DNA of 41,307 nucleotides from Pseudomonas sp. GM21. GTDB taxonomy: Bacteria > Pseudomonadota > Gammaproteobacteria > Pseudomonadales > Pseudomonadaceae. Below, in pieces: positions 27,092 to 36,629 of this stretch (positions within the stretch are counted from its first letter, which is position 1; each line of letters begins with the position of its first letter). The stretch is taken from positions 1-41,307 of the forward strand of contig NZ_AKJS01000004.1 in NCBI RefSeq assembly GCF_000282215.1, read 5' to 3'. Under the pieces are notes generated by a model that worked only from the letters and a program-made list of their open reading frames with translations, was not told the DNA's origin and made no database searches. Both the position numbers and the translations under genes were made by a program.

Positions 27092-27112
27092 CGAAGGGCG
27101 CAAGAGGCGCCC
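27092..27112 (-). terminator. Possible weak terminator after pilE
   Basis: On the minus strand GGGCGC and GCGCCC form a 6-bp stem with a 5-base loop (27096-27112), then TTCGTCTATTTAA. It lies 11 bases past pilE; the T tract is interrupted, so some read-through into thiO is likely. Confidence 0.45.
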
Positions 27113-27122
27113 GAAAAGAAAC

Positions 27123-27524
27123 TCAGCCGCCCCAGCAGTCCTTGGCGGTCAACCCGTCTGTGGCGTTGACCATGCTTCTGACACCGGTATTGGTGAGGGT
27201 GAAATCCCCGCACTTGTCGGTGGCCATGCTCGAACCGGACTTTCGCACCGCGGTCAGCAGGAAGGTCTGATCAGTCAGGGTCGGGGTGATGGTGTAATAG
27301 TCGTTGCCGGCGCTCAGGCCGGTGGCGTTGGTGTAGACATTGTTCTGGGAGTAGAACCGTTCAAGGATCTGCGCCTGCTCCGATAGCATTCCGGCAATTT
27401 CGCCGCGCCGGCCTTTATTCAGGTATTCGGTGAAGCTCGGGGCGGCAATGGTGATGACGATCCCGATGATTGCAATCACGATCATGATTTCGATCAGGGT
27501 AAAACCTCGGTTGGATCTACGCAT
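27123..27524 (-). CDS. pilE: Minor type IV pilin PilE
   Basis: The 133-residue protein has leader MRRSNRG and the helix FTLIEIMIVIAIIGIVITIA with the conserved glutamate. The short beta domain contains two cysteines (DKCGDFTL and KDCWGG) that can form a C-terminal disulfide. PilE is one of the core minor pilins that prime pilus assembly. It is the last gene of the fimU-pilV-pilW-pilX cluster, 14 bases after the small calcium-loop gene, and would be cut by PilD. Confidence 0.92.
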   Translation of the reverse strand: MRRSNRGFTLIEIMIVIAIIGIVITIAAPSFTEYLNKGRRGEIAGMLSEQAQILERFYSQNNVYTNATGLSAGNDYYTITPTLTDQTFLLTAVRKSGSSMATDKCGDFTLTNTGVRSMVNATDGLTAKDCWGG

Positions 27525-27538
27525 GCCTCAACTCTCAC

Positions 27539-27955
27539 TTACTGTATTTGTCGCCACATGATGCGACGGCTGCCGCCGCCGGATTTTTCCACCACTGGGG
27601 TGATCACGTCTCCAGAATCATTTCCGGTGATGTCATTGGCGATGCCATCGGAGGACGGATTATCGCCGATATAGATCACCCCGCTGGAAATTACGTCGGG
27701 ATTATCGACTACGCCATCGCCATTACCGTCGAGCATCTTAACGCTGAACGCTTCAGGCAGCCTCAGGCAGATTGCCGTCAACCCCTGTTTTTCGCGATAG
27801 AAACCGTACCAATTGCCAGCGGCCAGACATCGACGTTTACTCGGGGTTGGCGCGTCCGGCGACGTAAAACAATAGGCCGGCATCGACAGGCACAGCAACA
27901 ACCCAACGCCAAACCGCCGCAGTCGCCATGCAATGTGGCGCTTAGTATTTTGCAT
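27539..27955 (-). CDS. Small secreted protein with calcium-type loop, in the pilY1/pilY2 position
   Basis: The 138-residue protein has a basic N-terminus and signal peptide (MQNTKRHIAWRLRRFGVGLLLCLSMPAYC). A calcium-type loop lies at residues 76-87 (D-G-N-G-D-G-V-V-D-N-P-D), then a Gly/Asp-rich stretch and the tail RRIMWRQIQ. In P. aeruginosa this slot holds pilY1 (about 1160 residues, with a calcium site) and pilY2. The tail and loop recall parts of PilY1, so it may be a shortened relative, but I cannot prove homology. GGAGAG 6 bases before ATG 27955, together with overlap with pilX, show a real, translated gene. No disruption is visible. Confidence 0.65.
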   Translation of the reverse strand: MQNTKRHIAWRLRRFGVGLLLCLSMPAYCFTSPDAPTPSKRRCLAAGNWYGFYREKQGLTAICLRLPEAFSVKMLDGNGDGVVDNPDVISSGVIYIGDNPSSDGIANDITGNDSGDVITPVVEKSGGGSRRIMWRQIQ

Positions 27956-28421
27956 AAATACTCTCCACCACGCTGCGCGAATGGCCCGCAATACCTACTG
28001 CCGTCACCCGGTACAGGGTTGCCGTGGTGTGAGTCGGTAAATTCACGGCAGCCTGGGTAGTGCCAATGTTTTGCACACCATAAAAGCCCGTTCCGGATGC
28101 GATCCAGGTCACCCCCGAAGCGGAATTAACCCCTGCGGCAGTCACGGACTTTGACTCGGGTGGCGGTGAGCACTGACGGCCATTGCTGCAAATCGGCAGT
28201 GAATAGCCGTCCCGCTGCACGGCGCTTTCCCCCACCCGCAGCGCCGCTTCTGCACCTTGAAACGACTGATTGCGCAAGCTCACGCTGCCGGCCATTTTTT
28301 CCTGCAGGGTGGCGTTCTGCATCGAAGACAGGCCGATCAACGTCAGCAACAGCAGAAACACCAGACTGACCAGCAGCGCCATACCGCGTTGGGCGTGAGA
28401 CGTCATGGCAGCCACCCTCAT
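27942..28421 (-). CDS. pilX: Minor type IV pilin PilX
   Basis: The 159-residue protein has leader MRVAAMTSHAQRG and the helix MALLVSLVFLLLLTLIGLSS followed by MQNATLQEKMAGS, the conserved PilX pattern. Position 5 of the mature protein is Val rather than Glu, as can occur in PilX. Two cysteines (PICSNGRQCS) lie close together. ATG 28421 overlaps the pilW stop by ATGA. PilX helps prime assembly with PilV, PilW and PilE. Confidence 0.88.
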   Translation of the reverse strand: MRVAAMTSHAQRGMALLVSLVFLLLLTLIGLSSMQNATLQEKMAGSVSLRNQSFQGAEAALRVGESAVQRDGYSLPICSNGRQCSPPPESKSVTAAGVNSASGVTWIASGTGFYGVQNIGTTQAAVNLPTHTTATLYRVTAVGIAGHSRSVVESIYAKY

Positions 28422-29131
28422 GGCAAGCGGTTGCGCAAAGCGGCAACCACGTTGAAGGTTTGGTCGCGCACTCGATGGTTCGGGTCCGTGAGGGTCAGGC
28501 TTAGCCGTACGCTGCGAATGCGTGCCGGGTCTGACGGGTTGCTGCTGTAACTGGAAGCGGCCAGATCGGTGGCCGAACTGGCGAGGCCGAAGCTGACATT
28601 GAACGCCTCCACGTTATTCACCAGTACGTACTGGGTTGGCTTGCCGGCGCCAGCCCCCATCAATATCTGATTATTGCTGAAGCTGTAGATCAATCGCCGT
28701 ATCGGAAACGCCAGAAACCCCGTTGCGGGTTTACGTTCGCCGGTGTACGCCGTCGCCGAGTTTCGACAATTAGTGATTACCGTCCACACCGGCACTCCGC
28801 CCGCGCCGCCGACATCCGCCGTCACCAGGGTCAGCTTGTGATTGGCATTGTCCCAACTGATGGGCGTTATCTGGCTGGCGTTAAAATCACCTGCATCACT
28901 TGAGTCAGTGATGGCCCCCAGACAGCCGAACATGCCGACCATGCGGATTTCCTGAATCATCTTGCTCAACACAAATCGCGCGTCTTCCTGCATCCCCGCA
29001 GAGACGTTCTGGCTAACGTAGGTATTTTTAGCCGCGATAAAAATCTGCACGACGCCGAGCACCACGATCAGGCTCAACGCCAGCGCAATCAACAACTCGA
29101 TCAAACCGAACCCCCGGCTGGAGCGGCTCAT
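28418..29131 (-). CDS. pilW: Minor type IV pilin PilW
   Basis: The 237-residue protein has leader MSRSSRG, helix FGLIELLIALALSLIVVLGVVQIF with the conserved glutamate, and the PilW pattern RFVLSKMIQEIRMVGMFGC. It is the largest of the minor pilins here. Start and stop overlap pilV and pilX by ATGA, so translation is coupled along the operon. Confidence 0.92.
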   Translation of the reverse strand: MSRSSRGFGLIELLIALALSLIVVLGVVQIFIAAKNTYVSQNVSAGMQEDARFVLSKMIQEIRMVGMFGCLGAITDSSDAGDFNASQITPISWDNANHKLTLVTADVGGAGGVPVWTVITNCRNSATAYTGERKPATGFLAFPIRRLIYSFSNNQILMGAGAGKPTQYVLVNNVEAFNVSFGLASSATDLAASSYSSNPSDPARIRSVRLSLTLTDPNHRVRDQTFNVVAALRNRLP

Positions 29132-29577
29132 GGCGTGGACACCGGGTCGACCGTGGCGCGGCTGGTCAAGATGAAGCTGCGGCGCGAGTTGGCGGTATTG
29201 GCAGCGCGCGAGTCATCCCAGGTGATGGTGATGGTGTAGACCCGCTGGTTCAACGCCACGCTGCCGGTAGCCGTCGCACCGCCGAAATTGACGATGTTGG
29301 TGGTGAAATCGTAGAGATCCTGATCTCGGGCGACACTCAAGTTGCCCGAGGCCGGTGGTGTGACGGTGTAGTCGGCCGCGGAATTGGCGCGTATGCGGTC
29401 CATCATGTCGTAGGCGATAAAACTGGCCTGGCTGGTCATGCGTGAACTGTCGGTGTATTTCAGCGCATTGAGCTGAATCGCCGCGGCCCCCAATAGCCCC
29501 ACCGTCAGTATCAATAACGCAACCAAGACTTCGATCAGCGTCATGCCCTCCTGTGCACGCTTGCTCCATCCCCTCAT
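29128..29577 (-). CDS. pilV: Minor type IV pilin PilV
   Basis: The 149-residue protein has leader MRGWSKRAQEG, then MTLIEVLVALLILTVGLLGAAAIQLNAL, typical of PilV with the mature N-terminal Met and E5. ATG 29577 overlaps the fimU stop by ATGA, which favours it over the start 13 codons upstream. PilV joins the priming complex with PilW, PilX and PilE. Confidence 0.91.
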   Translation of the reverse strand: MRGWSKRAQEGMTLIEVLVALLILTVGLLGAAAIQLNALKYTDSSRMTSQASFIAYDMMDRIRANSAADYTVTPPASGNLSVARDQDLYDFTTNIVNFGGATATGSVALNQRVYTITITWDDSRAANTANSRRSFILTSRATVDPVSTP

Positions 29578-30047
29578 CCGCAACTTCCACCCAATAGAAT
29601 TCGTCCGTTCAAACACACATTCAGCGTCCTGCTTTGCGTCCCCCGTACGTAGTTGATGACGACTGAAGTAGACGGTGCCGACAAACCACCCAGGTTGTTG
29701 AAGTCCAGCGCTGTGACCTCTGAGGTTAGCGTCAGAGTGGCGCCGCCGCTCATCGCTGGAACAACCCGCAATACATTGGCCGGCGTGCCGGTACCGTCAT
29801 AGACCGTCAATTCACCGCTCCATCCATTGCCACCAGCCGTCGGGCGGACCCGGATGGTGATGCCACGATCGATGGCCTCCAGCCGGGCGAAATTGAGCCC
29901 ACGCTGCAAGCCGCCGATTTCAGTATCGGCCCTGGTGGTTTGCACCGAACGGGTAAACGCCGGCACCGCCAGGGTGATCAAAATCAGAAACACCGCGAGC
30001 GCGAGCAACAACTCGATCAGCGTGAAACCTTTTGTACGATGATCCAT
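29574..30047 (-). CDS. fimU: Minor pilin FimU (GspH/FimT family)
   Basis: The 157-residue prepilin has leader MDHRTKG, helix FTLIELLLALAVFLILITLAVPAF with the glutamate, and a GspH-type beta domain (LQRGLNFARLEAIDRG, ending VCLNGRILLGGSCG with two cysteines). At the head of the pilV-pilW-pilX-pilE cluster it occupies the place of fimU in P. aeruginosa. ATG 30047 gives a normal 7-residue leader; the longer reading adds 20 basic residues. The name rests on position more than sequence. Confidence 0.83.
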   Translation of the reverse strand: MDHRTKGFTLIELLLALAVFLILITLAVPAFTRSVQTTRADTEIGGLQRGLNFARLEAIDRGITIRVRPTAGGNGWSGELTVYDGTGTPANVLRVVPAMSGGATLTLTSEVTALDFNNLGGLSAPSTSVVINYVRGTQSRTLNVCLNGRILLGGSCG

Positions 30048-30154
30048 CGGTGCCCTCGGTTGCCGTCGGCTATACCTGCCTTTACGCGCTAGAACATCTG
30101 CCTGCACCCCCGCATGGATTGCGTGGGTGACAACTCTCCAGGGAAGGAAATGCC

Positions 30155-30676
30155 ATGCAACAGCAAGGTTTCAGCCTGATCGAACTGCTTATGGGACTGG
30201 CAATTGCCACAATTGTTCTACTGTTGGTCAGTCCGGCGTTCGCGGCACTCACTGAATCGAACCATCGAGAGCAAGCGGCGCACGCGCTGGCCAGTGGAAT
30301 ACGCAACGCCAGAACCCTAGCCATCACACACAATCAGACCGTTGTGATTCATGGCATCAACGGGGATTGGGGTCAGGGCTGGCGGATCATTCTGGACATC
30401 AGCGGTAAAGGGCCGGCGGACAGCAACAATCCGCTACTGGTTGAGCACGCGGGCAGCGCTCGGGGGTCGATAGTCGGAAATAGGCAGGTCAGGCGTTACA
30501 TTCGTTTCAGCGGGATAGGCGCACCACAGATGCCCGGAGGACGGGCCTTTCAAGCGGGGACACTGCACTTTTGCGCAGCTCGCGAACCCGTCAGCCAGCT
30601 TCAAGTGGTGTTGGCTGCGACAGGTCGCGTCAGCCTGCGCAGCGATAAAGCCGAGCAGACTTTATGTCAGCGTTAA
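30155..30676 (+). CDS. fimT: FimT-like pseudopilin (GspH family), divergent
   Basis: The 173-residue prepilin has a very short leader MQQQG, helix [20 protein letters not shown] with the conserved glutamate, and a GspH-like domain ([24 protein letters not shown]). Two cysteines (HFCAAREP and TLCQR) lie near the end. FimT of P. aeruginosa lies beside fimU; FimT proteins of naturally competent relatives bind DNA through basic C-terminal residues, and this protein has RQVRRYIR and a basic end. AAGGA at 30144-30148 fits ATG 30155. Its stop overlaps that of ispH by 4 bases, tail to tail. Confidence 0.8.
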   Translation: MQQQGFSLIELLMGLAIATIVLLLVSPAFAALTESNHREQAAHALASGIRNARTLAITHNQTVVIHGINGDWGQGWRIILDISGKGPADSNNPLLVEHAGSARGSIVGNRQVRRYIRFSGIGAPQMPGGRAFQAGTLHFCAAREPVSQLQVVLAATGRVSLRSDKAEQTLCQR

Positions 30677-31620
30677 AGCAGAGAACGTACGCGCAGTTCT
30701 TTAGGCATGGAAAACGTGATGTTCTCCTCACGCCCGGCCAGCTCATCGGCACCGGTTGCGCCCCAGGCCTGCAATTGCTGGATGACCCCACGCACCAACA
30801 CTTCCGGAGCAGAAGCACCGGCGGTAATGCCGATGCGCTCGACACCGTCAAACCAGCTCTTTTGCAGATCTTCGGCGCCGTCGATCAGGTAAGCCGGGGT
30901 GGCCATCCGTTCGGCCAGCTCTCGCAAGCGATTGGAGTTGGAACTGTTCGGGCTGCCGACCACCAGCACCACGTCGCATTCGTCGGCCAATTGCTTGACG
31001 GCGTCCTGACGGTTTTGCGTGGCATAGCAGATGTCGTCCTTGCGCGGACCACCAATCGCCGGGAAGCGCGCACGTAGCGCGTCGATCACGCGGCTGGTGT
31101 CGTCCATGGACAGGGTGGTCTGGGTCACGAAAGCGAGTTTTTCCGGATTGTGCACCTGCAAGGCGCCAACGTCTTTCTCGTCTTCGACCAGGTAAATCGC
31201 GCCACCATTGCTGCCATCGTACTGGCCCATGGTGCCTTCGACTTCCGGATGACCGGCGTGGCCGATCAGGATGCATTCACGGCCATCGCGGCTGTAGCGA
31301 GCGACTTCGATGTGTACCTTGGTCACCAGAGGGCAAGTCGCGTCGAACACCTTGAGGCCACGGCTGGCGGCTTCGGTACGCACGGCCTGGGAAACGCCGT
31401 GGGCACTGAAGATCACGATGACGTCATCCGGCACCTGATCCAGTTCCTCAACGAAGATCGCCCCGCGAGCACGCAGGTCTTCGACGACGAACTTGTTGTG
31501 AACCACTTCGTGGCGCACGTAGATCGGCGGCCCGAAGACTTCAAGGGCGCGGTTGACGATTTCGATCGCACGGTCCACGCCGGCGCAGAAGCCACGGGGG
31601 TTGGCGAGTTTGATTTGCAT
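30673..31620 (-). CDS. ispH: 4-hydroxy-3-methylbut-2-enyl diphosphate reductase
   Basis: IspH (LytB) makes IPP and DMAPP in the last step of the MEP isoprenoid pathway, using a [4Fe-4S] cluster. The 315-residue protein has the three cluster cysteines C12 ([10 protein letters not shown]), C96 (DATCPLV) and C198 (DDICYAT), plus the active-site HEVVHNK and SAHGVS motifs. The length matches E. coli (316). It follows fkpB by 148 bases containing a REP hairpin, so it may be transcribed partly on its own. Confidence 0.97.
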   Translation of the reverse strand: MQIKLANPRGFCAGVDRAIEIVNRALEVFGPPIYVRHEVVHNKFVVEDLRARGAIFVEELDQVPDDVIVIFSAHGVSQAVRTEAASRGLKVFDATCPLVTKVHIEVARYSRDGRECILIGHAGHPEVEGTMGQYDGSNGGAIYLVEDEKDVGALQVHNPEKLAFVTQTTLSMDDTSRVIDALRARFPAIGGPRKDDICYATQNRQDAVKQLADECDVVLVVGSPNSSNSNRLRELAERMATPAYLIDGAEDLQKSWFDGVERIGITAGASAPEVLVRGVIQQLQAWGATGADELAGREENITFSMPKELRVRSLL

Positions 31621-31679
31621 GCTGTGCCTCGTGTCTTGCGCGCAAGAAATAGCGAAAACAGGGAAAAACCTTTTACTGT

Positions 31680-31763
31680 GGGAGCGAGCCTGCTCGCGAT
31701 GACGGAGTATCAGTCGACATCAATATTGAATGTCAGGCCGTCATCGCGAGCGGGCTCGCTCCC
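31680..31763. repeat. REP doublet between fkpB and ispH
   Basis: GGGAGCGAGCCTGCTCGCGA begins a 26-base arm (31680-31705) that pairs with 31738-31763 with few mismatches around a 32-base loop. It starts 5 bases after the fkpB stop on the minus strand, inside an otherwise conserved operon. Confidence 0.9.
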
Positions 31764-31768
31764 TCAAG

Positions 31769-32221
31769 TTACAGCGATTTGACGTTGATGATTTCGACGT
31801 CAAAGGTCAATGTCTTGCCAGCCAGCGGGTGGTTGAAGTCGATGGTCACTTGCTCGTCATCGAATTCTTTCACAACGCCAGGCAGCTCAGTATTCGCCGC
31901 ATCGTTGAAGATCACCAGCAGACCCGGTGACAGGTCCATGTCCTTGAACTGCGGACGCGGGATGATCTGTACGTTCTGCGGGTTCGGCTGGCCGAAAGCG
32001 TTTTCCGGCTGAATCGTCAGCGTACGCTTGTCGCCCGCCTTGAAGCCGAACAGTGCGGCTTCGAAACCCGGCAACAGGTTGCCGTCACCGACCTGAAAGG
32101 TCGCCGGTGCTTTGTCGAAGGTGCTGTCGACGGTGTCGCCGTTCTCCAGGCGCAGTGCAAAGTGCAAGGTGACTTCCGTGTTCTGGCGGATGCGTTGCTC
32201 GGCCAATACCTGTTCAGTCAT
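31769..32221 (-). CDS. fkpB: FKBP-type peptidyl-prolyl isomerase (SlpA-like)
   Basis: The 150-residue cytoplasmic SlyD-like isomerase catalyses proline isomerisation and acts as a chaperone. Visible features: FKBP fold halves (TLHFALRLENGDTVDSTF, and FNHPLAGKTLTFDVEI) around the inserted flap (about residues 75-125, NAFGQPNP). The C-terminal His-rich tail of SlyD is missing, which points to SlpA/FkpB. Its start overlaps the lspA stop by 8 bases. Confidence 0.94.
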   Translation of the reverse strand: MTEQVLAEQRIRQNTEVTLHFALRLENGDTVDSTFDKAPATFQVGDGNLLPGFEAALFGFKAGDKRTLTIQPENAFGQPNPQNVQIIPRPQFKDMDLSPGLLVIFNDAANTELPGVVKEFDDEQVTIDFNHPLAGKTLTFDVEIINVKSL

Positions 32222-32726
32222 GAATGGCTTCTCCGGTCTTCTTACTTTTGAACATATCCAGTGCCAGCATCACGGCACCCACCGTGATTGCGCTGTCGGC
32301 AACGTTGAACGCCGGGAACTGCCAGCGGTTCTGCCAATGCACCAGAATGAAATCGATCACATGGCCCAGGGCAATGCGGTCATACAAGTTACCCAGCGCG
32401 CCACCCAGCACGAGCGCCAAGGCGACCGCCAGCCAGGTTTCATTGCGCCCCAGACGCTTGAGCCACACCACCAGCACCACACTGACCACTATCGCGATCA
32501 GTGCGAACAACCAGCGCTGCCAGCCGGAACTGTCGGCCAGGAAGCTGAACGCCGCGCCGGTGTTGTAGGCCAGGGTCCAGCTGAACAAATCGGGGATCAC
32601 CACGATTTGCTGGAACATCTCGAGCCTGTCTTCGAAGTAGAACTTGCTGGCCTGGTCGATGACCAGGACCAGCAAACTCAACCAGAGCCAGCTCAGCCGT
32701 CCGAAACGGCCAACGGCGTTAGGCAT
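32214..32726 (-). CDS. lspA: Lipoprotein signal peptidase (signal peptidase II)
   Basis: LspA cuts prolipoproteins after lipidation, including BamD in this window. The 170-residue protein has four membrane helices, the VIDQASKFY motif near residue 22, [15 protein letters not shown], and [12 protein letters not shown]125 and D144 correspond to the catalytic pair. Overlaps of 8 bases with ileS upstream and fkpB downstream indicate coupled translation. Confidence 0.97.
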   Translation of the reverse strand: MPNAVGRFGRLSWLWLSLLVLVIDQASKFYFEDRLEMFQQIVVIPDLFSWTLAYNTGAAFSFLADSSGWQRWLFALIAIVVSVVLVVWLKRLGRNETWLAVALALVLGGALGNLYDRIALGHVIDFILVHWQNRWQFPAFNVADSAITVGAVMLALDMFKSKKTGEAIHD

Positions 32727-35550
32727 AGTGACGGACCTCGCCAGCGCCGCTGATGTTGTCGACGCAACGACCGCAGATTTCCGGATGCTCCGGGTTCACG
32801 CCGACGTCTTCACGGCAGTGCCAGCAACGGGCGCACTTGGCGTGGCTCGACTTGACCACTTGCAGCTTCAAACCGCTGACTTCGGTGACCACGGCATCGG
32901 CCGGCGCCTGAACGAATGGTGCAACAGTCGCGGTCGAAGTGATCAACACGAAGCGCAGTTCGTTGCTCAGCTTGGCCAGGTCGGCGCTCAGCGCTTCTTC
33001 GGCAAACAGCGTCACTTCGGCTTGCAGGTTGCCACCGACGGCCTTGGCCGCGCGCTGGATTTCCATTTCTTTGTTGACGGCAACTTTGACCGCCATGATC
33101 CGCTCCCAGTAGGCGCGGTCCAGCTCGACGCCTTCCGGCAGCTCGGTCAAACCTTCATACCAGGTGTTGAGCATTACCGATTCGTTGCGTTCGCCCGGCA
33201 GGTATTCCCACAGTTCGTCAGCGGTGAACGCGAGGATCGGTGCAATCCAGCGTACCAGCGCTTCGGAGATGTGATACAGCGCGGTTTGCGCCGAACGGCG
33301 GGCCTTGCTGTTGGCGCCAGTGGTGTACTGACGGTCCTTGATGATGTCGAGGTAAAAACCACCCAACTCCTGCACGCAGAAGTTGTGGATCTTGGAATAG
33401 ACGTTCCAGAAGCGGTATTCGCCGTAGTGCTCTTGCAGTTCACGTTGCAGCAGCAGCGTGCGGTCCACGGCCCAACGGTCCAGCGCGAGCATGTCTTCGG
33501 CCGGCAGGATGTCGGTGGCCGGGTTGAAGCCGGTCAGGTTCGAGAGCAGGAAGCGCGCGGTGTTACGGATACGCCGGTAGGCGTCCGCACTGCGTTGCAG
33601 GATCTGCTCGGAAACCGCCATTTCACCCGAGTAATCGGTGGAAGCCACCCACAGACGCATGATGTCGGCGCCCAGGGTGTCGTTGACCTTTTGCGGTGCA
33701 ATCACGTTGCCCAAAGATTTGGACATCTTGCGACCGGACTCATCAACCGTGAAGCCGTGGGTCAGCAGTTCGCGGTATGGCGCGTGGTTGTCGATGGCGC
33801 AACCCGTCAGCAACGACGAGTGGAACCAGCCACGGTGTTGGTCCGAACCTTCCAGGTACAGGTCGGCGCGTGGACCAGTTTCGTGACCCATCGGGTGCGA
33901 ACCACGCAGGACATGCCAGTGCGTGGTGCCCGAATCGAACCAGACGTCCAGGGTGTCGCTGATCTTGTCGTACTGCGGTGCTTCGTCACCCAGCAGTTCG
34001 GCGGCGTCCATCTTGAACCAGGCTTCGATGCCTTCGACCTCGACGCGCTTGGCGACTTCTTCCATCAGCTCGGCGGTGCGTGGGTGCAGTTCGCCGCTTT
34101 CCTTGTTCAGGAAAAACGGGATCGGCACGCCCCAGTTGCGCTGACGGGAGATGCACCAGTCCGGACGGTTGGCGATCATCGAGTGCAGGCGCGCCTGGCC
34201 CCAGGCCGGGACGAACCTGGTGTCTTCGATGGCTTTGATCGCCCGCTTGCGCAAGGTGTCGCCGGTCACAGGCTCTTTGTCCATGCCGATGAACCACTGC
34301 GCGGTGGCGCGGTAGATCAGCGGGGTCTTGTGACGCCAGCAGTGCATGTAGCTGTGTTCGATGATCGTGGTGTGCAGCAGCGCGCCGACTTCAGTCAGCT
34401 TGTCGACGATGGCCGGGTTGGCTTTCCAGATGAACTGGCCGCCAAAGAATTCCAGTGACGTCGCGTATACGCCGTTGCTTTGTACCGGATTGAGAATGTC
34501 GTCGTTGACCATGCCGTACTTCTTGCAGGTCACGAAGTCGTCCACGCCGTAGGCCGGTGCGGAGTGAACCACGCCCGTGCCGGCGCCCAGTTCAACGTAC
34601 TCGGCCAGGTAAACTGGCGACAGGCGATCGTAGAACGGGTGACGGAAATTGATCAGGTCCAGTTCTTTACCGGTGGTGGTCGCGATGACCGAACCTTCCA
34701 GGCTGTAACGCGCCAGGCACGACTCGACCAGCTCTTCAGCCAGCACCAGCAGTTTGTCGCCGACATCGACCAGGGCGTAATTGAATTCCGGGTGAACGTT
34801 CAGCGCCTGGTTGGCCGGGATGGTCCACGGGGTGGTGGTCCAGATCACGATCGAAGCCGGTTTGGCCAGCGATGGCAGCCCGAAAGCGGCAGCCAGCTTG
34901 GCTTCGTCGGCAATCGGGAAGGCTACGTCGATGGTCGAGGACTTCTTGTTCTCGTACTCGACTTCCGCTTCAGCGAGGGCCGAACCGCAGTCGAAGCACC
35001 AGTTCACAGGCTTCAGGCCCTTGAACACGAAACCGCCCTTGACGATTTCAGCCAAGGCGCGGATTTCACCGGCCTCGTTCTTGAAGTCCATGGTCTTGTA
35101 CGGGTTGGCGAAGTCGCCCAACACGCCCAGACGGATGAATTCGGATTTCTGGCCTTCGATCTGCTCAGTGGCGTAGGCACGGCACAGTTCGCGGGTCTTG
35201 TCCGCGCCCAGGTTCTTGCCGTGGGTCACTTCGACTTTGTGCTCGATCGGCAGACCGTGGCAGTCCCAACCCGGCACATAAGGCGCGTCGAAACCCGACA
35301 GGGTCTTCGAGCGGATGATCATGTCCTTGAGAATCTTGTTCAGCGCATGACCGATGTGAATCGTGCCGTTGGCGTACGGAGGACCGTCGTGCAGGACGAA
35401 CTTCGGACGATCCTTGCCAATCTCGCGCAACTTACCGTACAGGCCAATGCTGTCCCAGCGCTGCAGAATCTGCGGTTCGCGCTGAGGCAGGCCGGCCTTC
35501 ATTGGGAAGGCGGTGTCCGGAAGGTTTAGCGTGGCTTTATAGTCGGTCAT
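32719..35550 (-). CDS. ileS: Isoleucyl-tRNA synthetase
   Basis: Charges tRNA-Ile with isoleucine and edits valine. The 943-residue class Ia enzyme has HIGH at residues 65-68 (TIHIGHAL), a CP1 editing domain ([11 protein letters not shown]), KMSKS in [13 protein letters not shown], an anticodon-binding domain, and a C-terminal zinc site with cysteines 906, 909, 926 and 929. This is the bacterial, mupirocin-sensitive type by length and zinc tail. It lies directly after ribF (no gap) and overlaps lspA by 8 bases. Confidence 0.98.
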   Translation of the reverse strand: MTDYKATLNLPDTAFPMKAGLPQREPQILQRWDSIGLYGKLREIGKDRPKFVLHDGPPYANGTIHIGHALNKILKDMIIRSKTLSGFDAPYVPGWDCHGLPIEHKVEVTHGKNLGADKTRELCRAYATEQIEGQKSEFIRLGVLGDFANPYKTMDFKNEAGEIRALAEIVKGGFVFKGLKPVNWCFDCGSALAEAEVEYENKKSSTIDVAFPIADEAKLAAAFGLPSLAKPASIVIWTTTPWTIPANQALNVHPEFNYALVDVGDKLLVLAEELVESCLARYSLEGSVIATTTGKELDLINFRHPFYDRLSPVYLAEYVELGAGTGVVHSAPAYGVDDFVTCKKYGMVNDDILNPVQSNGVYATSLEFFGGQFIWKANPAIVDKLTEVGALLHTTIIEHSYMHCWRHKTPLIYRATAQWFIGMDKEPVTGDTLRKRAIKAIEDTRFVPAWGQARLHSMIANRPDWCISRQRNWGVPIPFFLNKESGELHPRTAELMEEVAKRVEVEGIEAWFKMDAAELLGDEAPQYDKISDTLDVWFDSGTTHWHVLRGSHPMGHETGPRADLYLEGSDQHRGWFHSSLLTGCAIDNHAPYRELLTHGFTVDESGRKMSKSLGNVIAPQKVNDTLGADIMRLWVASTDYSGEMAVSEQILQRSADAYRRIRNTARFLLSNLTGFNPATDILPAEDMLALDRWAVDRTLLLQRELQEHYGEYRFWNVYSKIHNFCVQELGGFYLDIIKDRQYTTGANSKARRSAQTALYHISEALVRWIAPILAFTADELWEYLPGERNESVMLNTWYEGLTELPEGVELDRAYWERIMAVKVAVNKEMEIQRAAKAVGGNLQAEVTLFAEEALSADLAKLSNELRFVLITSTATVAPFVQAPADAVVTEVSGLKLQVVKSSHAKCARCWHCREDVGVNPEHPEICGRCVDNISGAGEVRHYA

Positions 35551-36501
35551 TTAAGGCTCTTCATTAGCGATTGGCGCTAGGTGCGACAGGGCACGGGCGG
35601 CGGCGACATCCGCATTGATCGCCGTCTTAAGCGCCTCCAGAGAGGCGAAACGCTGCTCTTCACGCAGCTTGTGGTGGAAGACCACCGTCAAACGCCGGTC
35701 ATACAGATCGCCGGCAAAATCTAAAAGATGCACTTCGAGGTGGGCTTTGCCATCACCTTGAACCGTTGGCCGCACGCCGATATTGGCGACACCTGGCCAG
35801 GTCTTGCCGTCGATGTCGACGTTGACCAGGTAAACCCCGGACAGCGGCACGCGACGGCGCTTGAGTTGTATGTTGGCCGTGGGCGTACCCAACTGGCGCG
35901 CCAGTTTCTGGCCGTGCAGCACCCGCCCGGTAATCTGGAACGGCCGCCCGAGCAGTCGCTCGGCCAAGGCGAAATCAGCAGCGGCCAAGGCATTGCGGAC
36001 CTGGGTGCTGCTGACCCGGATGCCGTCCAGCTCGACCGTTTGCGCCGCCTCGACGGTAAAGCCCTGAACGATGCCGGCTTGTAGCAGGAAATCGAAATCT
36101 CCTACGCGGTCGCAGCCGAAGCGGAAGTCATCTCCGACTTCCAGGTGCTGTACGCCAAGGCCATCCACCAGGATGGTATCAACGAATTCGCTGGCACTGA
36201 GCTTGCTCAGGCGCTGGTTGAAAGCCAGGCACAGGACGCGGTCGACACCTTCGTCGGCCAGCAGCTGCAGTTTGTCCCGCAGCCGGGCCAGACGGGCCGG
36301 GGCCGTGTCCGGAGCAAAGAATTCGCGCGGCTGCGGCTCAAAAATCACCACGCAGCTGGGCACGCCCAACTCGAGCGCACGTTCACGCAGCCGCGCCAGG
36401 ATAGCCTGGTGACCACGGTGAACACCGTCAAAGTTGCCAATGGTGGCGACACAGCCCCGATGCTGGGGGCGCAGATTTTGGAGGCCTCGAACCAGCTGCA
36501 T
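35551..36501 (-). CDS. ribF: Bifunctional riboflavin kinase / FAD synthetase
   Basis: Converts riboflavin to FMN and FMN to FAD in the cytoplasm. The 316-residue protein has the nucleotidyltransferase domain first (IGNFDGVHRGHQ, residues 21-32; ISSTQV-like VRVSSTQVRNAL), then the riboflavin kinase domain (about 185-310: GRVLHGQKLARQLGTPTAN and GVYLVNV). I used ATG 36501 (MQLVRGLQNLR), which matches family length; in-frame starts up to 36540 add only 13 residues. Its stop abuts the ileS start. Confidence 0.95.
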   Translation of the reverse strand: MQLVRGLQNLRPQHRGCVATIGNFDGVHRGHQAILARLRERALELGVPSCVVIFEPQPREFFAPDTAPARLARLRDKLQLLADEGVDRVLCLAFNQRLSKLSASEFVDTILVDGLGVQHLEVGDDFRFGCDRVGDFDFLLQAGIVQGFTVEAAQTVELDGIRVSSTQVRNALAAADFALAERLLGRPFQITGRVLHGQKLARQLGTPTANIQLKRRRVPLSGVYLVNVDIDGKTWPGVANIGVRPTVQGDGKAHLEVHLLDFAGDLYDRRLTVVFHHKLREEQRFASLEALKTAINADVAAARALSHLAPIANEEP

Positions 36502-36629
36502 AACGCGCTTCTTGCTCATAAAGTGGTCGATTATAACCACACCCGGCGGCCGACGACAGGCAACACCGTAACCAAAGTGATCGAGCCGACAAAACCACCG
36601 GCTCGCCCGTGTTTATCGAGGTCGAAACC

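Noticed and set aside
32644..34458. 604-codon open frame antisense to ileS
   Set aside because: It covers the lspA and ileS genes, whose motifs are intact; its composition is typical of a shadow frame.
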